From JAKVCB01 sp963578605 (lineage in GTDB: Bacteria > Planctomycetota > Planctomycetia > Pirellulales > Lacipirellulaceae), in contig CAUZEA010000003.1 in NCBI GenBank assembly GCA_963578605.1, positions 50,964 through 114,963 on the forward strand: a DNA stretch of 64,000 nucleotides, given 5' to 3'. Made by a program: the position numbers and the translations under genes. The notes under the pieces were generated by a model. That model was not told the DNA's origin, did not search any database, and saw only the letters and a program-made list of their open reading frames with translations. Of the stretch, positions 8,516 through 17,220 are shown in pieces (the stretch's first letter is position 1; each line of letters starts with the position of its first letter).

Positions 8516-8740
8516 TTACACCAGGGATTCGACGGTGCGTGTGAGAGAGGGTATCAAGCTCGAAACTTTCCCTTTTACATTCCCGAAGCCACCGTACTGG
8601 TTAATCTCCAAAAACAGGAAGAGACAGCCCAACAGCAGCGCCAACAGCGCCAACAACAGTAACATGGTGTAGATCGATGTCTTCGGCTTTGACCGTAAAA
8701 CACCGGGTGGATTAGCTGAGCTTAAGTCGGGTTGCGACAC
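8516..8740 (-). CDS. Small single-pass membrane protein, GTG start, overlaps upstream gene
   Basis: The 74-residue protein starts MSQPDLSSANPP and has a soluble N-terminus, one hydrophobic helix at about 25-43 (TMLLLLALLALLLGCLFLFL) and a short soluble tail. I chose the GTG at 8740 because AGGAGG lies six bases upstream. That places the ribosome binding site inside the last codons of the preceding coiled-coil gene, with an overlap of about 29 bases, so translation is likely coupled. Short proteins with a similar SKPKT-x-IYTMLLLLALLA pattern are common in planctomycetes. The function is unknown, but its coupling suggests a partner of the coiled-coil membrane protein. Confidence 0.7.
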   Translation of the reverse strand: MSQPDLSSANPPGVLRSKPKTSIYTMLLLLALLALLLGCLFLFLEINQYGGFGNVKGKVSSLIPSLTRTVESLV

Positions 8741-9551
8741 GGTCCCCCTCCTGAATCTGTCCTCGAAGAAAACGTCGATCAAGTTTGCCAATCGCCCGGT
8801 CTGGTGAGGTGCTGATAATTTCAGCGCGGCCCAGGTATTTGGAGCCGCGAAAGACTTCGACCGTGTGGCCTGCTTGCAGTCCATCGTCGGCTCCGATCGT
8901 CACCTCGATTAATTGCGTGGCACCCTTGCGACGGACGGCAGACACTATCCCATCGGAAGGCTCCATCAAGAAATCGGGGTCGAGGCCCGGGTCAACGCCA
9001 TTGGCACGTAACAATTTGGACATCCGTGCAACTTGTCTCGTGATCGCCTGATTTTGGGCACGTACGATGTTCAGTTCACCTTGGGCTTGATCCCGAGCCT
9101 CGGTGGCATCGAGCATTACGCGAAAATCCTTGTCGCGGGCCTGCTGATTGTCACGAAGTACCTTTCGTTGCTCAGTCACTTCTTTGACCAGGCGATCGTT
9201 GTTTTGTTGCGTTGCAGCCACTGCGGCGATGCGATCACGGCTCTGCTGCTTGAGTTGGTCAAGTTCAGCCTGAATACCGACATTACGATCCACGAGCATG
9301 GTCCGCTCGCTTTCCAGCTTGCGGATTTGCTGTTGGATCGCTTCCAAATCGCCACTCAATTTACTTTCCATGCGGTTGAAAGCGTCCTTGGCCTGATTAA
9401 GTTGTGCCCGCGACTCGGCAAGTTTCTTGTTCAAGGACTGCGCCTGGCCATGCCAGTTCTCGTGCGATGAATAAACAGTCATCGCCAGCCCCATGAACAC
9501 AATGCACATGATCACAATGAGGAGTACCAGGATTTTGCCGATGAGATTCAT
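8712..9551 (-). CDS. Membrane-anchored coiled-coil protein with C-terminal beta domain
   Basis: 279 residues. An N-terminal helix (residues ~3-25, MNLIGKILVLLIVIMCIVFM) anchors it. Heptad-rich coiled coil fills about 30-180. The last ~90 residues (DGIVSAVRRKGATQLIEVTI onwards) look like a small beta-barrel with a GLQAGHTVEVFR turn, as in proteins that bind or sense at the envelope. It starts at an ATG with GGAGG upstream, 23 bases after the stop of its paralog at 9575. No enzyme motif is seen. A scaffold or stress-envelope role is a guess. Probably cotranscribed with its paralog and the small downstream membrane protein. Confidence 0.7.
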   Translation of the reverse strand: MNLIGKILVLLIVIMCIVFMGLAMTVYSSHENWHGQAQSLNKKLAESRAQLNQAKDAFNRMESKLSGDLEAIQQQIRKLESERTMLVDRNVGIQAELDQLKQQSRDRIAAVAATQQNNDRLVKEVTEQRKVLRDNQQARDKDFRVMLDATEARDQAQGELNIVRAQNQAITRQVARMSKLLRANGVDPGLDPDFLMEPSDGIVSAVRRKGATQLIEVTIGADDGLQAGHTVEVFRGSKYLGRAEIISTSPDRAIGKLDRRFLRGQIQEGDRVATRLKLS

Positions 9552-9574
9552 GGATTGCCTCCGCGGGTCGCGGG

Positions 9575-10096
9575 TTAGTCCTTGGTAAGGTCACGATTTC
9601 GTTCCAAGGTGTGCTCCAGTTGGCCCTGTAACTGGTGCAACTCCTCGGTCGCTTTCAAAACGGCAACAAACGCCTGATCGCGGGCCTGTTGATTGCCCTC
9701 AATTTCGCTTCGTAAACCATCGGCCTGATCGGCCAGACGATTGTTCCGCTCTTGTACCGCCATCACCTCGGCAGTCCGCTCACGACGCACATCGGTCAAA
9801 CCCTGTAGATTCTGCACCATTTTCGCATTGCGCTGGATTAGGGCCACGTGCTCGTGCTCCAGTTTGCGCAACTGGTTCACAACTGACACCTGCTCCCGCC
9901 GCAATTGCACGTCCAGCTGTTTGTGCTTTGCCACCAGCTCCTTATGCTGCTGCTGGGCAGCATCAACTTGTGTCTTCAATTCGTCTCTCTCGTCCTTCAA
10001 GTTGTGATGCGTACGGTTCACGACAAGGCCCAAGGTCATCAGCAAGATGCTCATGAACAGCACGATCGATATCAACAGCTTGCCGAAAAAACCCAT
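9575..10096 (-). CDS. Membrane-anchored coiled-coil protein, short paralog
   Basis: 173 residues: an N-terminal anchor helix (MGFFGKLLISIVLFMSILLM) and then coiled coil to the end. It aligns in layout and in local phrases with the next gene downstream: NxxL...EExxxLxxRN..., RN-x-x-I/M, QQARD, and E-R-N-N-R/D-L. It lacks the C-terminal beta domain. It is the first of a tandem pair that probably arose by duplication, and the two could pair through their coils. Function unknown. Confidence 0.65.
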   Translation of the reverse strand: MGFFGKLLISIVLFMSILLMTLGLVVNRTHHNLKDERDELKTQVDAAQQQHKELVAKHKQLDVQLRREQVSVVNQLRKLEHEHVALIQRNAKMVQNLQGLTDVRRERTAEVMAVQERNNRLADQADGLRSEIEGNQQARDQAFVAVLKATEELHQLQGQLEHTLERNRDLTKD

Positions 10097-10384
10097 GGCT
10101 CACGCGGGGATAATCACACACATCGAAAGATAATTCGTTTCAGGCCAACTCTCACTGATTCGTGTTGGGGTCCCTCCGACAGCGAAGACCGTCAGCGAAC
10201 CGCGTCATCCGAAACGCCCACTAAACCAACGAAACCTATGTTCCTGGTGAGGGTCTTTCTAGTATACGCAGAGCCAACCCAAAACGCCAATTTTACGATC
10301 CACCACCAGCCTGAAGGTCCAGTTGTAGGGGTCGTAACAGACTGCTGGTAGGGATCGTGCCAGGTCGCCATGTTTCGACGATTC

Positions 10385-10600
10385 TCAGTTGTCCGGAAAG
10401 CACCCACAGCCCGAGCCACACGCCCCCCGGGAGGACTCGATTTCGCATTGGTCGGCAGAACTGGCAGGAGTGGCAACCACGCTTAGAAGCTGTGTCAGCT
10501 GCTCTCCGCCGCAACTGGAGCACTTCGGCGGTTCGCTGGTTCGCACCAACAACTCCAGCGTCTGATCACAACTTCGACAATGGTATTCGTACAACGGCAT
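10385..10600 (-). CDS. FmdB-family zinc-ribbon protein
   Basis: The 71-residue protein begins MPLYEYHCRSCDQTLELLV and has a second pair, CSSCGG, giving the CxxC...CxxC zinc ribbon of the FmdB/putative regulatory protein family (PF09723-like). A Cys/Gly-rich tail (GACGSGCGCF) is common in planctomycete members. Family members are small and are thought to be regulatory, but the role is not settled. The ATG at 10600 has AGGA upstream. Confidence 0.88.
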   Translation of the reverse strand: MPLYEYHCRSCDQTLELLVRTSEPPKCSSCGGEQLTQLLSVVATPASSADQCEIESSRGACGSGCGCFPDN

Positions 10601-10707
10601 GGATTACATTTCCTAAGATTTGTTGATGATCGGGTGATGTCCGGCGCAAGGCTCGCGAACAGGATCCCCCCACGCTGTGTTACCGAGAGACTGTCAGCTT
10701 AACCAGT

Positions 10708-11451
10708 TTACCATCGGTCGGTCGGCCGGTTGAGAATCTCACTCAGAATAATCGCCTCGCGAATCCCTTCCGGATTGGTCAACAGCGAAGCCAGGCGGCC
10801 TGCAACAAGATTCTCGATAGAAGGTTGCTCGTAAGCATCCTCGTTATGCGTATTCTTCAAAGCTCCCAACTCTTGTGTAAATTTCGCCCTAACGCCCGAT
10901 TCAAATTTGTCCTCCGCGGCAACGATATCGTCTCCCAAGTGTGACGCCTGTTCGGTCAAAGGTTGTGTTTTGATCGATCTTGTCATTCGTGGAACAAGCG
11001 GTCCAGGATCTGGTCGAGACAACCGGCTACCTGCCTTTCGGCGGGCCGAATCTACCGGAACCACTTCAACCGCCGCTGGATCCTCGTCGACCAGAACTTC
11101 AATGGTGGGATCGCGACGGGCCGAACCATGTGCAGTGGGTGGAGCAGCCGTCGCCTCACGTGGGCGCTCGGCAACACCGTACCCGGCCTCACGGAGCATC
11201 GCGTCGACCTGTTGTCGAAGTGGATCGGCTTGATCGGCATGTGCCGGCCTGGCCCTTTTCGGTAGCTGAGCATCTTGGCCACGCGGGACGGGCTGGGGGT
11301 GACGTCGGCGGGCTTCGGCCTTCGCAGCCGCCTTCTTTTTGGCCTCACCCATTTGTCCCAACACCCAAAAAACCAGAAAAAGTAGTGGGACCACAACGCT
11401 GAGAATGTTCTCCAGCGCGGCCAACGGGGGCAAGCAAGGAATATTGAGCAT
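10708..11451 (-). CDS. Hypothetical single-pass membrane protein with acidic/basic cytoplasmic tail
   Basis: About 247 residues from the ATG at 11451; a TTG at 11523 would add 24 residues but has no support. A hydrophobic helix at about 13-34 (ENILSVVVPLLFLVFWVLGQ) is followed by a Lys/Ala/Arg-rich segment (GEAKKKAAAKAEARRR), then a proline- and charge-rich low-complexity region. The C-terminus has a helical motif (LVAGRLASLLTNPEGIREAIILSEIL). That ending (NPEGIREAIILSEIL) looks conserved in planctomycetes. The gene lies directly after floA in the same direction. A role in membrane-domain organisation is only inferred from context. Confidence 0.6.
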   Translation of the reverse strand: MLNIPCLPPLAALENILSVVVPLLFLVFWVLGQMGEAKKKAAAKAEARRRHPQPVPRGQDAQLPKRARPAHADQADPLRQQVDAMLREAGYGVAERPREATAAPPTAHGSARRDPTIEVLVDEDPAAVEVVPVDSARRKAGSRLSRPDPGPLVPRMTRSIKTQPLTEQASHLGDDIVAAEDKFESGVRAKFTQELGALKNTHNEDAYEQPSIENLVAGRLASLLTNPEGIREAIILSEILNRPTDRW

Positions 11452-11571
11452 GGTGGTGTAATCGCTAACGTTTTTTTCCCGTGACTTCCATGCCCACTTG
11501 CTACCCTTGGTTAGTATTTCCAAGCGGTGACCATAGGTCGGCGTAAAGCGTTAACCTACTTATCTGACAGA

Positions 11572-12597
11572 TTACCCGGCAACGGTCGTGACACTTGCGC
11601 TGGCAATCGCACCGCGCATTTCGGTATCGGCTTGTACGTTCTGCAATCGGTAGTAATCGAGGATACCGAGCTTGCCACCGCGAAATGCGTCGGCCATTGC
11701 CTTGGGGACTTCGGCTTCGGCTTCCACCAGCTTTGCGCGGCTTTCTTCGATCGCGGCAATGTTTTCTTGCTCTTCAGAAACGGCCATCGCCCGCCGTCCT
11801 TCGGCTTTGGCACGTGCGACGCGGGTATCCGCCTCGGCCTGGTCGGCCAGCAGTCGCGCCCCAATGTTGTCCCCCACATCAATGTCGGCAATATCGATCG
11901 ATACAATCTCGAAGGCGGTTTGTGAGTCGAGCCGACGAGCCAAAACAGCTTTGGAAATCCGATCCGGATTCTCAAGTACATCGGCATGGGTCGTAGAGGA
12001 ACCAATTGCACTGACGATTCCCTCACCCACGCGAGCTACGATCGTTTCTTCGGTTGCCCCGCCAATCAGCTGGTCAAGATTCGCCCGCACGGTGACGCGC
12101 GCTCTCACCTTGAGTTGAATTCCATCTTTGGCGACCGCGTCGAGCGATGGCCGATTGCTCTCTTTTGCCGGACAATCGATCACGCGGGGATAAACGCTTG
12201 TTTGCACGGCCTCAAGGATATTACGGCCGGCCAAGTCGATCGCCGTCGCCTGTTTAAATGTCAAGTTGATGATTTTTGCCTTGCGGGCAGCGATCATTGA
12301 ACGAATGACCAAGGGAACATTGCCCCCAGACAGGTGATGCGATTCGATCGCCTTGGTGGTAATGCCTTCGTCAGTCTGCAAACCGGCTTGAACGGCCATG
12401 ATTTTACTGCGTGTGACCATCGTTGGATTGACTTTGCGAAACGTCATGCGAAGCAAATCGACAATTCCGATTCCCGCCCCGGTCGTCCAAGACTGTACTA
12501 ACAAACTGAAGTATCGCGAAAACACAATCAGGATCACCAAGCCAAAAAGGACGAACAATGACCCCAAAACAATGACAATCATGTGTTGCTCAAACAT
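11572..12597 (-). CDS. floA: Flotillin-like protein FloA
   Basis: 341 residues. One membrane helix (about 7-27) precedes an SPFH-type domain. A long Ala/Glu-rich helix follows (RVARAKAEGRRAMAVSEEQE), then a Gly/Asp segment (GKLGILDYYRLQNVQADTEM) typical of YqfA/FloA. FloA organises membrane microdomains. I chose the ATG at 12597: AGGTGA lies eight bases upstream and the protein then starts MFEQHMIVIVLG like the family, whose usual length is about 330. The frame stays open upstream through a (Gly-Ile-Thr)14 stretch, but that is an artefact of a 9-bp tandem repeat. It is followed by an NfeD gene on the same strand, which is the classic partner. Confidence 0.92.
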   Translation of the reverse strand: MFEQHMIVIVLGSLFVLFGLVILIVFSRYFSLLVQSWTTGAGIGIVDLLRMTFRKVNPTMVTRSKIMAVQAGLQTDEGITTKAIESHHLSGGNVPLVIRSMIAARKAKIINLTFKQATAIDLAGRNILEAVQTSVYPRVIDCPAKESNRPSLDAVAKDGIQLKVRARVTVRANLDQLIGGATEETIVARVGEGIVSAIGSSTTHADVLENPDRISKAVLARRLDSQTAFEIVSIDIADIDVGDNIGARLLADQAEADTRVARAKAEGRRAMAVSEEQENIAAIEESRAKLVEAEAEVPKAMADAFRGGKLGILDYYRLQNVQADTEMRGAIASASVTTVAG

Positions 12598-12620
12598 AGC
12601 GATTTCACCTATTGGGGCTG

Positions 12621-12746
12621 TGATTCCTGTGATTCCTGTGATTCCTGTGATTCCTGTGATTCCTGTGATTCCTGTGATTCCTGTGATTCCTGTGATTCCT
12701 GTGATTCCTGTGATTCCTGTGATTCCTGTGATTCCTGTGATTCCCG
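12621..12746. repeat. 9-bp tandem repeat, 14 copies, upstream of floA
   Basis: The unit TGATTCCTG (plus strand) is repeated 13 times without error from 12621 to 12737, with a 14th imperfect copy to 12746. The block lies 24 bases upstream of the floA start, between nfeD and floA. The unit length is a multiple of three, so it also reads as Gly-Ile-Thr repeats in the floA frame. Confidence 0.97.
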
Positions 12747-12808
12747 CGAACACCAGCCAGCTTAGCTCTTGTACCTCAAATCTTCGCGTAATTCAAGTTT
12801 TGGCCACG

Positions 12809-13405
12809 TCATGTGTGGGAATTGTTCAACCCGTCAATATCAAGCTCTTCAATCCCTAGTTCTTCAATCGGCCTCGATAGCAAGGAATCGGGATCTTCGT
12901 GAACAGGTCGCTCATGGTCGTTGGCCGGGCGGACAACCACCCGGTTCGCACGCACTTCGGTCACCACGACGTATTGATCGGGATCAATAGCCATCCCTTG
13001 ACTGACGGCATCGACCAGTTGGTTATCAATGAGAACCGCTCCAGCGGGGAGCATTTTCGAACGGGCGATTCCCACGCGGCCGATCAGCGATCGACGCGGA
13101 TCTTCCGGAGTCACTTCCTCTTCGCTGGGAGGCTCTCCCAGAAAGGCTCTTCCCATCGGTGTCATCGGCCAGTACTTAATAGCCACGGCCAGAACCACCG
13201 GTACGAGCACCGAAGAAAACAACAGCAACGTCATCCCCGCCATCGTACCGTGGTAATAAAAAGCCATCCCGATGGCGGCGACGAATGCCGCGCACGAAAG
13301 CACGCCCAAAAAGCCTCCTGAAGGAAAGAATACCTCCAAAACGACCAATCCGCAGCCAGCGGCCATGAGCAAAATCGACCAAACGATGGGATCTAACGCG
13401 TTCAT
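12809..13405 (-). CDS. nfeD: NfeD-family membrane protein (short form)
   Basis: About 198 residues from the ATG at 13405; a TTG at 13423 is an alternative. Transmembrane segments occupy roughly the first 85 residues (SILLMAAGCGLVVLEVFFP, VLSCAAFVAAIGMAF, LLLFSSVLVPVVLAV). A C-terminal OB-fold domain of NfeD type follows (LIGRVGIARSKMLPAGAVLI, then YVVVTEVRANRVVV), with an acidic tail. NfeD proteins work with flotillins such as FloA in membrane microdomains. The gene sits between the large ClpP-like/NfeD protein and floA in one direction, so they are likely one transcription unit. Confidence 0.85.
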   Translation of the reverse strand: MNALDPIVWSILLMAAGCGLVVLEVFFPSGGFLGVLSCAAFVAAIGMAFYYHGTMAGMTLLLFSSVLVPVVLAVAIKYWPMTPMGRAFLGEPPSEEEVTPEDPRRSLIGRVGIARSKMLPAGAVLIDNQLVDAVSQGMAIDPDQYVVVTEVRANRVVVRPANDHERPVHEDPDSLLSRPIEELGIEELDIDGLNNSHT

Positions 13406-13579
13406 ATTCGTACGAAGGTGCAAATATCTGTTTCTGCGACCTATTATACTCGTACGTTAAGACCCGGTGCCAAGCCCACTGAATTCAGAACCCGCCTGTT
13501 TTTACCCCTGCAGAAAGCGACCCGCAGAGGCTACCGGGAGGATCCCTGTTCGTTTGCCGGCACCGGCTTGTACTCCCCG

Positions 13580-15895
13580 CTAAGAATCAACACCCCGAAC
13601 CATGATGCGGTTTCCGCGCGCCATCGTCACCACGACCGGCTGGCCTCGATCAATGACGTCACCATCGGCAATCACGTCGACCAGTTGATCGCCTATTTGG
13701 GCCTTACCAGCCGGGAGAAGATCGGTCGCTGCTGTTCCCCGCTGTCCCACCAGATGGGAAAAATTGGCGACGCTTTCACGGTTTTGGAGATCAGCGAGTT
13801 CTTCGTTTTCCGGTGGATGGAGCAACAGTTTATTCAGGATTGGCGCATGCGGTAACCAATGCCGCAAGGTGAACACCAGCACCAGGATGCCTGCACCAGC
13901 TGCAACCAAGATGGCCAGCGAATCACGCAGTTCAACCAGGTCGGCCTGGCTGTGTGGCAGGACGAAGGTTTGACTGGCCAGAAGCAGCGAAAGCACAACC
14001 ATCACCGCACCACCAATTCCGAAAATACCCAAGCCTGGCAACACAAAAACCTCCAGCAACAAGAAGAACAGGCCACAGGCGAAAAGCAGTATCTCAAGCC
14101 AGGTTGCGGTACCATGCAAGAATTTACTCCAGAAAAACAGCATAAAAGCCACGGCCGCCACAAATCCTCCAATCCCAAAACCGGGAGAATGCAATTCTAA
14201 ATAAATACCCAAGAAACCGACAACCAACAACATGATTGCCAGGGCAGGCGAAGCGAGTGCTTCGACCAATTCCAGCGCCCAGTTGGGTTTGGCAACGCGG
14301 GGATCCTCCGTCAGTCGATAGAGTTTTTTGAATTCATCAAAATTGTCAACCACCTGCCCCACCAGTCCCAATTGCTGAAGCCGCTGGCTCGTTAACGTTA
14401 AAGGCTCTCCTGCAGCGGTTAGGGTATCCCCCTTTCGCCAATCCTTGCCGTCGGGCAAAGCCTTGGCTTGCTGGGGTGAAAAAAACGCGACCTCTCCCGT
14501 CTTCTTGTTAGTGTAAATGTTCACTTCCAACTGAGGATCGACAAATGCGGTCAACAACGACCAAGTCTGATCGGTCTCTTCAGCCAGTACCTTGAGAGGA
14601 TCCGCGGCGGCATCAAGGGTCTCACGGTCGATCTCGTCGGATCCCACACGACCCAGGCTGGCGGCTGGTTGAACCACTACCTGATCGCAAGCTAAGGCAA
14701 CCAGTGCTGCCCCGCCACTCGCTTCAACAGGCACGTAGGCGACGGTCCGGATCTCGGAGGCATCCTGCAAAGCGATTGTGTCGGCTAATTCCAAGCAGTC
14801 TTCCAACGCTCCCCCCCCGCTGTCGATACGAAAACCAATCCAGTTGACATCACGCTGATCTTTTTCCATCGCTATCAAGGTCCGGATCTGACCTACCAAT
14901 CGCGGTGTGATCGGGCCCTCGATGTTGATCATCACCGGGCGCCAATCGCCGGCAAGTGACATGTCCTCTCTGACCGCCTCGGCTGGGAGATCGAGCACTT
15001 GCGCCAAAGCAGCACGGTTTTCAACGACGTACTTCACAAATCCGTATTGCCGGCCTTCGCTCCCACTGAATGAAGCAAGCGCCCCGGTCGGTACCAGGAT
15101 ATCATCCGCAATCACCGTCTTGTGTTCCTCAAGAGGGACAACGCCGTCGGCTAACACAAACTCGGTCGTCTCTTCGGTCTCGACTTTGTGCAGTTCGAGA
15201 CGGGGATCGAGCATGGCCAGGGCTATCGCTTCGGGGATGGTGCGTCGAGCGGCCGCGATCTGCTGATACAAACTGACGATGACCGGTTCGAGCGGCCGGT
15301 GTGTGTCTTCGTCGGCACCAGCCGCTCCCAGTTCAGCTTTGGGATGCATGACAATTTCCTCACACGCCATGGCAACCAGCACACCGTGCCCTTCGATCGA
15401 CCGCGGAACGTAGGCAACCGTCTTGACCGCAGCCAAATCACGGTTGGTCGAGAGATAGCGGGCCAGTGACTGAGCCCGTTCGAAATCACTGCCAACTCCC
15501 AGGCCGTCGGAGCGACGCGCCGGAGAAAGCTCCAACAACAAGACCGGCCGACGACCACCTGTCGGTGGGGAGCTTGTCAGCGCGTCGACCGCCCGCTCAA
15601 TCGCGTTCTTGATATAGGAGTCGGCATTGCCAGTCAGCGGGAGGGAGACGCGAATCAAGCGACCCAGCTCCTGGGCATCGGGCGGTGCGTCGGACGTATC
15701 TGAAGGCCCAAGCCCGCGATTCACCTCCGAGCCGGGCCGATCGTTGGTCGGTTTGTGGGCAATGGCCTCTGCTGGCACCCCCCTCCCGCAGAGCAAGGCA
15801 ACCGCCAGAGCCAAGCAAAACGATGGCAACCAGTGATCGCCAGTATTCCTGTGATCGCCAGTATTCAAGTGTCGCGTAGGCGAATCGGATTCCAT
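13580..15895 (-). CDS. Membrane-bound ClpP-like serine protease fused to NfeD (NfeD1b type), two ClpP-like domains
   Basis: 771 residues. A signal segment at about 22-43 leads to two ClpP/crotonase-fold domains, at ~85-260 and ~310-540. Four to five membrane helices lie at ~575-700 (AIMLLVVGFLGIYLELHSPG), and a C-terminal NfeD OB domain ends the protein. The family cleaves membrane proteins such as stomatin/flotillin substrates with a Ser/Lys dyad. In the second domain a serine is kept in VEASGGAALVALACD. In the first, the matching segment reads IEGHGVLVAMACEE, with His in place of Ser, so that copy may be inactive. An 18-bp repeat lies in codons near the start. It leads the nfeD-floA cluster. 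The protease activity is inferred and the Lys is not pinned down. Confidence 0.85.
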   Translation of the reverse strand: MESDSPTRHLNTGDHRNTGDHWLPSFCLALAVALLCGRGVPAEAIAHKPTNDRPGSEVNRGLGPSDTSDAPPDAQELGRLIRVSLPLTGNADSYIKNAIERAVDALTSSPPTGGRRPVLLLELSPARRSDGLGVGSDFERAQSLARYLSTNRDLAAVKTVAYVPRSIEGHGVLVAMACEEIVMHPKAELGAAGADEDTHRPLEPVIVSLYQQIAAARRTIPEAIALAMLDPRLELHKVETEETTEFVLADGVVPLEEHKTVIADDILVPTGALASFSGSEGRQYGFVKYVVENRAALAQVLDLPAEAVREDMSLAGDWRPVMINIEGPITPRLVGQIRTLIAMEKDQRDVNWIGFRIDSGGGALEDCLELADTIALQDASEIRTVAYVPVEASGGAALVALACDQVVVQPAASLGRVGSDEIDRETLDAAADPLKVLAEETDQTWSLLTAFVDPQLEVNIYTNKKTGEVAFFSPQQAKALPDGKDWRKGDTLTAAGEPLTLTSQRLQQLGLVGQVVDNFDEFKKLYRLTEDPRVAKPNWALELVEALASPALAIMLLVVGFLGIYLELHSPGFGIGGFVAAVAFMLFFWSKFLHGTATWLEILLFACGLFFLLLEVFVLPGLGIFGIGGAVMVVLSLLLASQTFVLPHSQADLVELRDSLAILVAAGAGILVLVFTLRHWLPHAPILNKLLLHPPENEELADLQNRESVANFSHLVGQRGTAATDLLPAGKAQIGDQLVDVIADGDVIDRGQPVVVTMARGNRIMVRGVDS
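15833..15868. repeat. 18-bp direct repeat, two copies, in the 5' end of the ClpP-like/NfeD gene
   Basis: GTGATCGCCAGTATTC followed by CT, then by AA, at 15833-15850 and 15851-15868. It encodes the repeated residues NTGDH in the N-terminus, ahead of the signal segment. Confidence 0.85.
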
Positions 15896-16091
15896 GCCTG
15901 TGAACCTCGCAGTTTGTGCATTATTTGGATCGGAGAATTATACGTCGATACAAATCGAGAGGCAAAGCATTGGCCCAGTCACGGTCAATTCGCCGGGATC
16001 GACGTCAGCCAGGCTTCGGTCTCTGAGAGCGACCTGGCCAAAGGCGCCTGCTGGATTGAACATTTGTTCACCTTCTGATAAACTGCCCTGC

Positions 16092-17180
16092 ATGGGGAAT
16101 ACGAACCAATCGTCAATTAAGGGACGGGGGGCCAGGATCCAACCTGCCAATCCGTACCTATCGGTCCGCGAAGAGGCCGATTTGGAGCAGGTTGCTGCGG
16201 ATTCCGCTTACTTGAACCACCGCCAACGGCCGCCGACGATTTACCAACCCGACCAATCGCAGTCGATCGTCAGCGAGAACGACAGTCCTGATATTCAATT
16301 TCGCTACAGCTTGAACCCTTACCGAGGCTGCAGCCATGGATGCAGCTACTGTTTTGCGCGACCCACCCATGAGTATCTCGGCTTGAGCGCGGGGCTCGAT
16401 TTCGAAACGCGGGTGATGGTCAAAGAACGCGCACCGGAGTTATTTCGTCAATGGCTGGCGCGGCCACAGTGGAAGGCAGAAATGATCAGTTTTTCGGGTG
16501 TCACCGATTGCTATCAACCAGCCGAGCGAGAGTTTGTCCTCACCCGCGGTTGTCTTGCCGTCGCAGCCGAGTGCCGACAACCTATCGGCGTGGTCACCAA
16601 AAATGCCCTCGTGACCCGCGATCTGGATCACCTGAGAGAATTGGCTGCTTATGACGCGGTATCTGTTTCGGTCTCGATCACCACGCTCGATGCTGATTTG
16701 GCCCGTAAAATGGAACCTCGCACCAGCTCCCCGACGGCCCGCCTCGGAGCACTCCAAGAGTTGAACGAAGCGGGTATTCCCACAAGCGTGATGGTGGCGC
16801 CGGTCATACCCGGCCTGAACGACAGCGAAATCCCGGCCATTCTGGAAGCAGCCCGAACGGTGGGAACCAGGCGGGCTGCCTATTTGTTGTTGAGGCTTTC
16901 TGGCAGTGTTCGCCCGGTGTTTCTGGACTGGCTCCGCGGCACGCTACCAACGCAGGCCGAAAAGGTCGAGTCGCGGATTCGGTCTTGCCGCAACGGCCAG
17001 TTGAACGACACGACCTTTGGACAACGTCACCGCGGCACCGGACCGCTGGCAGAACAAATCGCACAAACGTTTCAAGTTTTCAGTCGTAAACTTGGCTTTC
17101 ACCAAGAATCCCTGGTTTTCAACACCCGGGACTTCCGCCCTCCGATGCCGACAAGCGGTCAATTGCGGCTCTTCCCGTAG
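16092..17180 (+). CDS. PA0069-family radical SAM protein
   Basis: 362 residues from the ATG at 16092; the frame is open back to 15894, but the upstream residues look unlike protein. The [4Fe-4S] motif is C-x3-C-x2-C (CSHGCSYC, Cys80, 84, 87), set in PYRGCSHGCSYCFARPTHEY, which is the hallmark of the PA0069/SplB-like family. Later elements include SGVTDCYQPAE and MVAPVIPGLND. Such enzymes use S-adenosylmethionine radical chemistry, but the substrate of this family is not established. It is divergent from the ClpP-like gene, so the promoters lie in 15896-16091. A hairpin follows the gene at 17221-17244. Confidence 0.9.
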   Translation: MGNTNQSSIKGRGARIQPANPYLSVREEADLEQVAADSAYLNHRQRPPTIYQPDQSQSIVSENDSPDIQFRYSLNPYRGCSHGCSYCFARPTHEYLGLSAGLDFETRVMVKERAPELFRQWLARPQWKAEMISFSGVTDCYQPAEREFVLTRGCLAVAAECRQPIGVVTKNALVTRDLDHLRELAAYDAVSVSVSITTLDADLARKMEPRTSSPTARLGALQELNEAGIPTSVMVAPVIPGLNDSEIPAILEAARTVGTRRAAYLLLRLSGSVRPVFLDWLRGTLPTQAEKVESRIRSCRNGQLNDTTFGQRHRGTGPLAEQIAQTFQVFSRKLGFHQESLVFNTRDFRPPMPTSGQLRLFP

Positions 17181-17220
17181 CGCAAGCCGGAGGGAAGAGG
17201 TTGCTGAACGGACCTGCAGT

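Noticed and set aside
12621..12746. CRISPR array
   Set aside because: Units are contiguous, 9 bases long and have no spacers, so this is a simple tandem repeat.
11572..12753. FloA with a 52-residue N-terminal extension containing (Gly-Ile-Thr)14
   Set aside because: The frame stays open only because the 9-bp repeat has no stop. A good ribosome site and family-type start lie at 12597.
15894..16091. 66-residue upstream extension of the radical SAM protein
   Set aside because: The sequence does not look like protein, and the family starts near MGNTNQSS at 16092.
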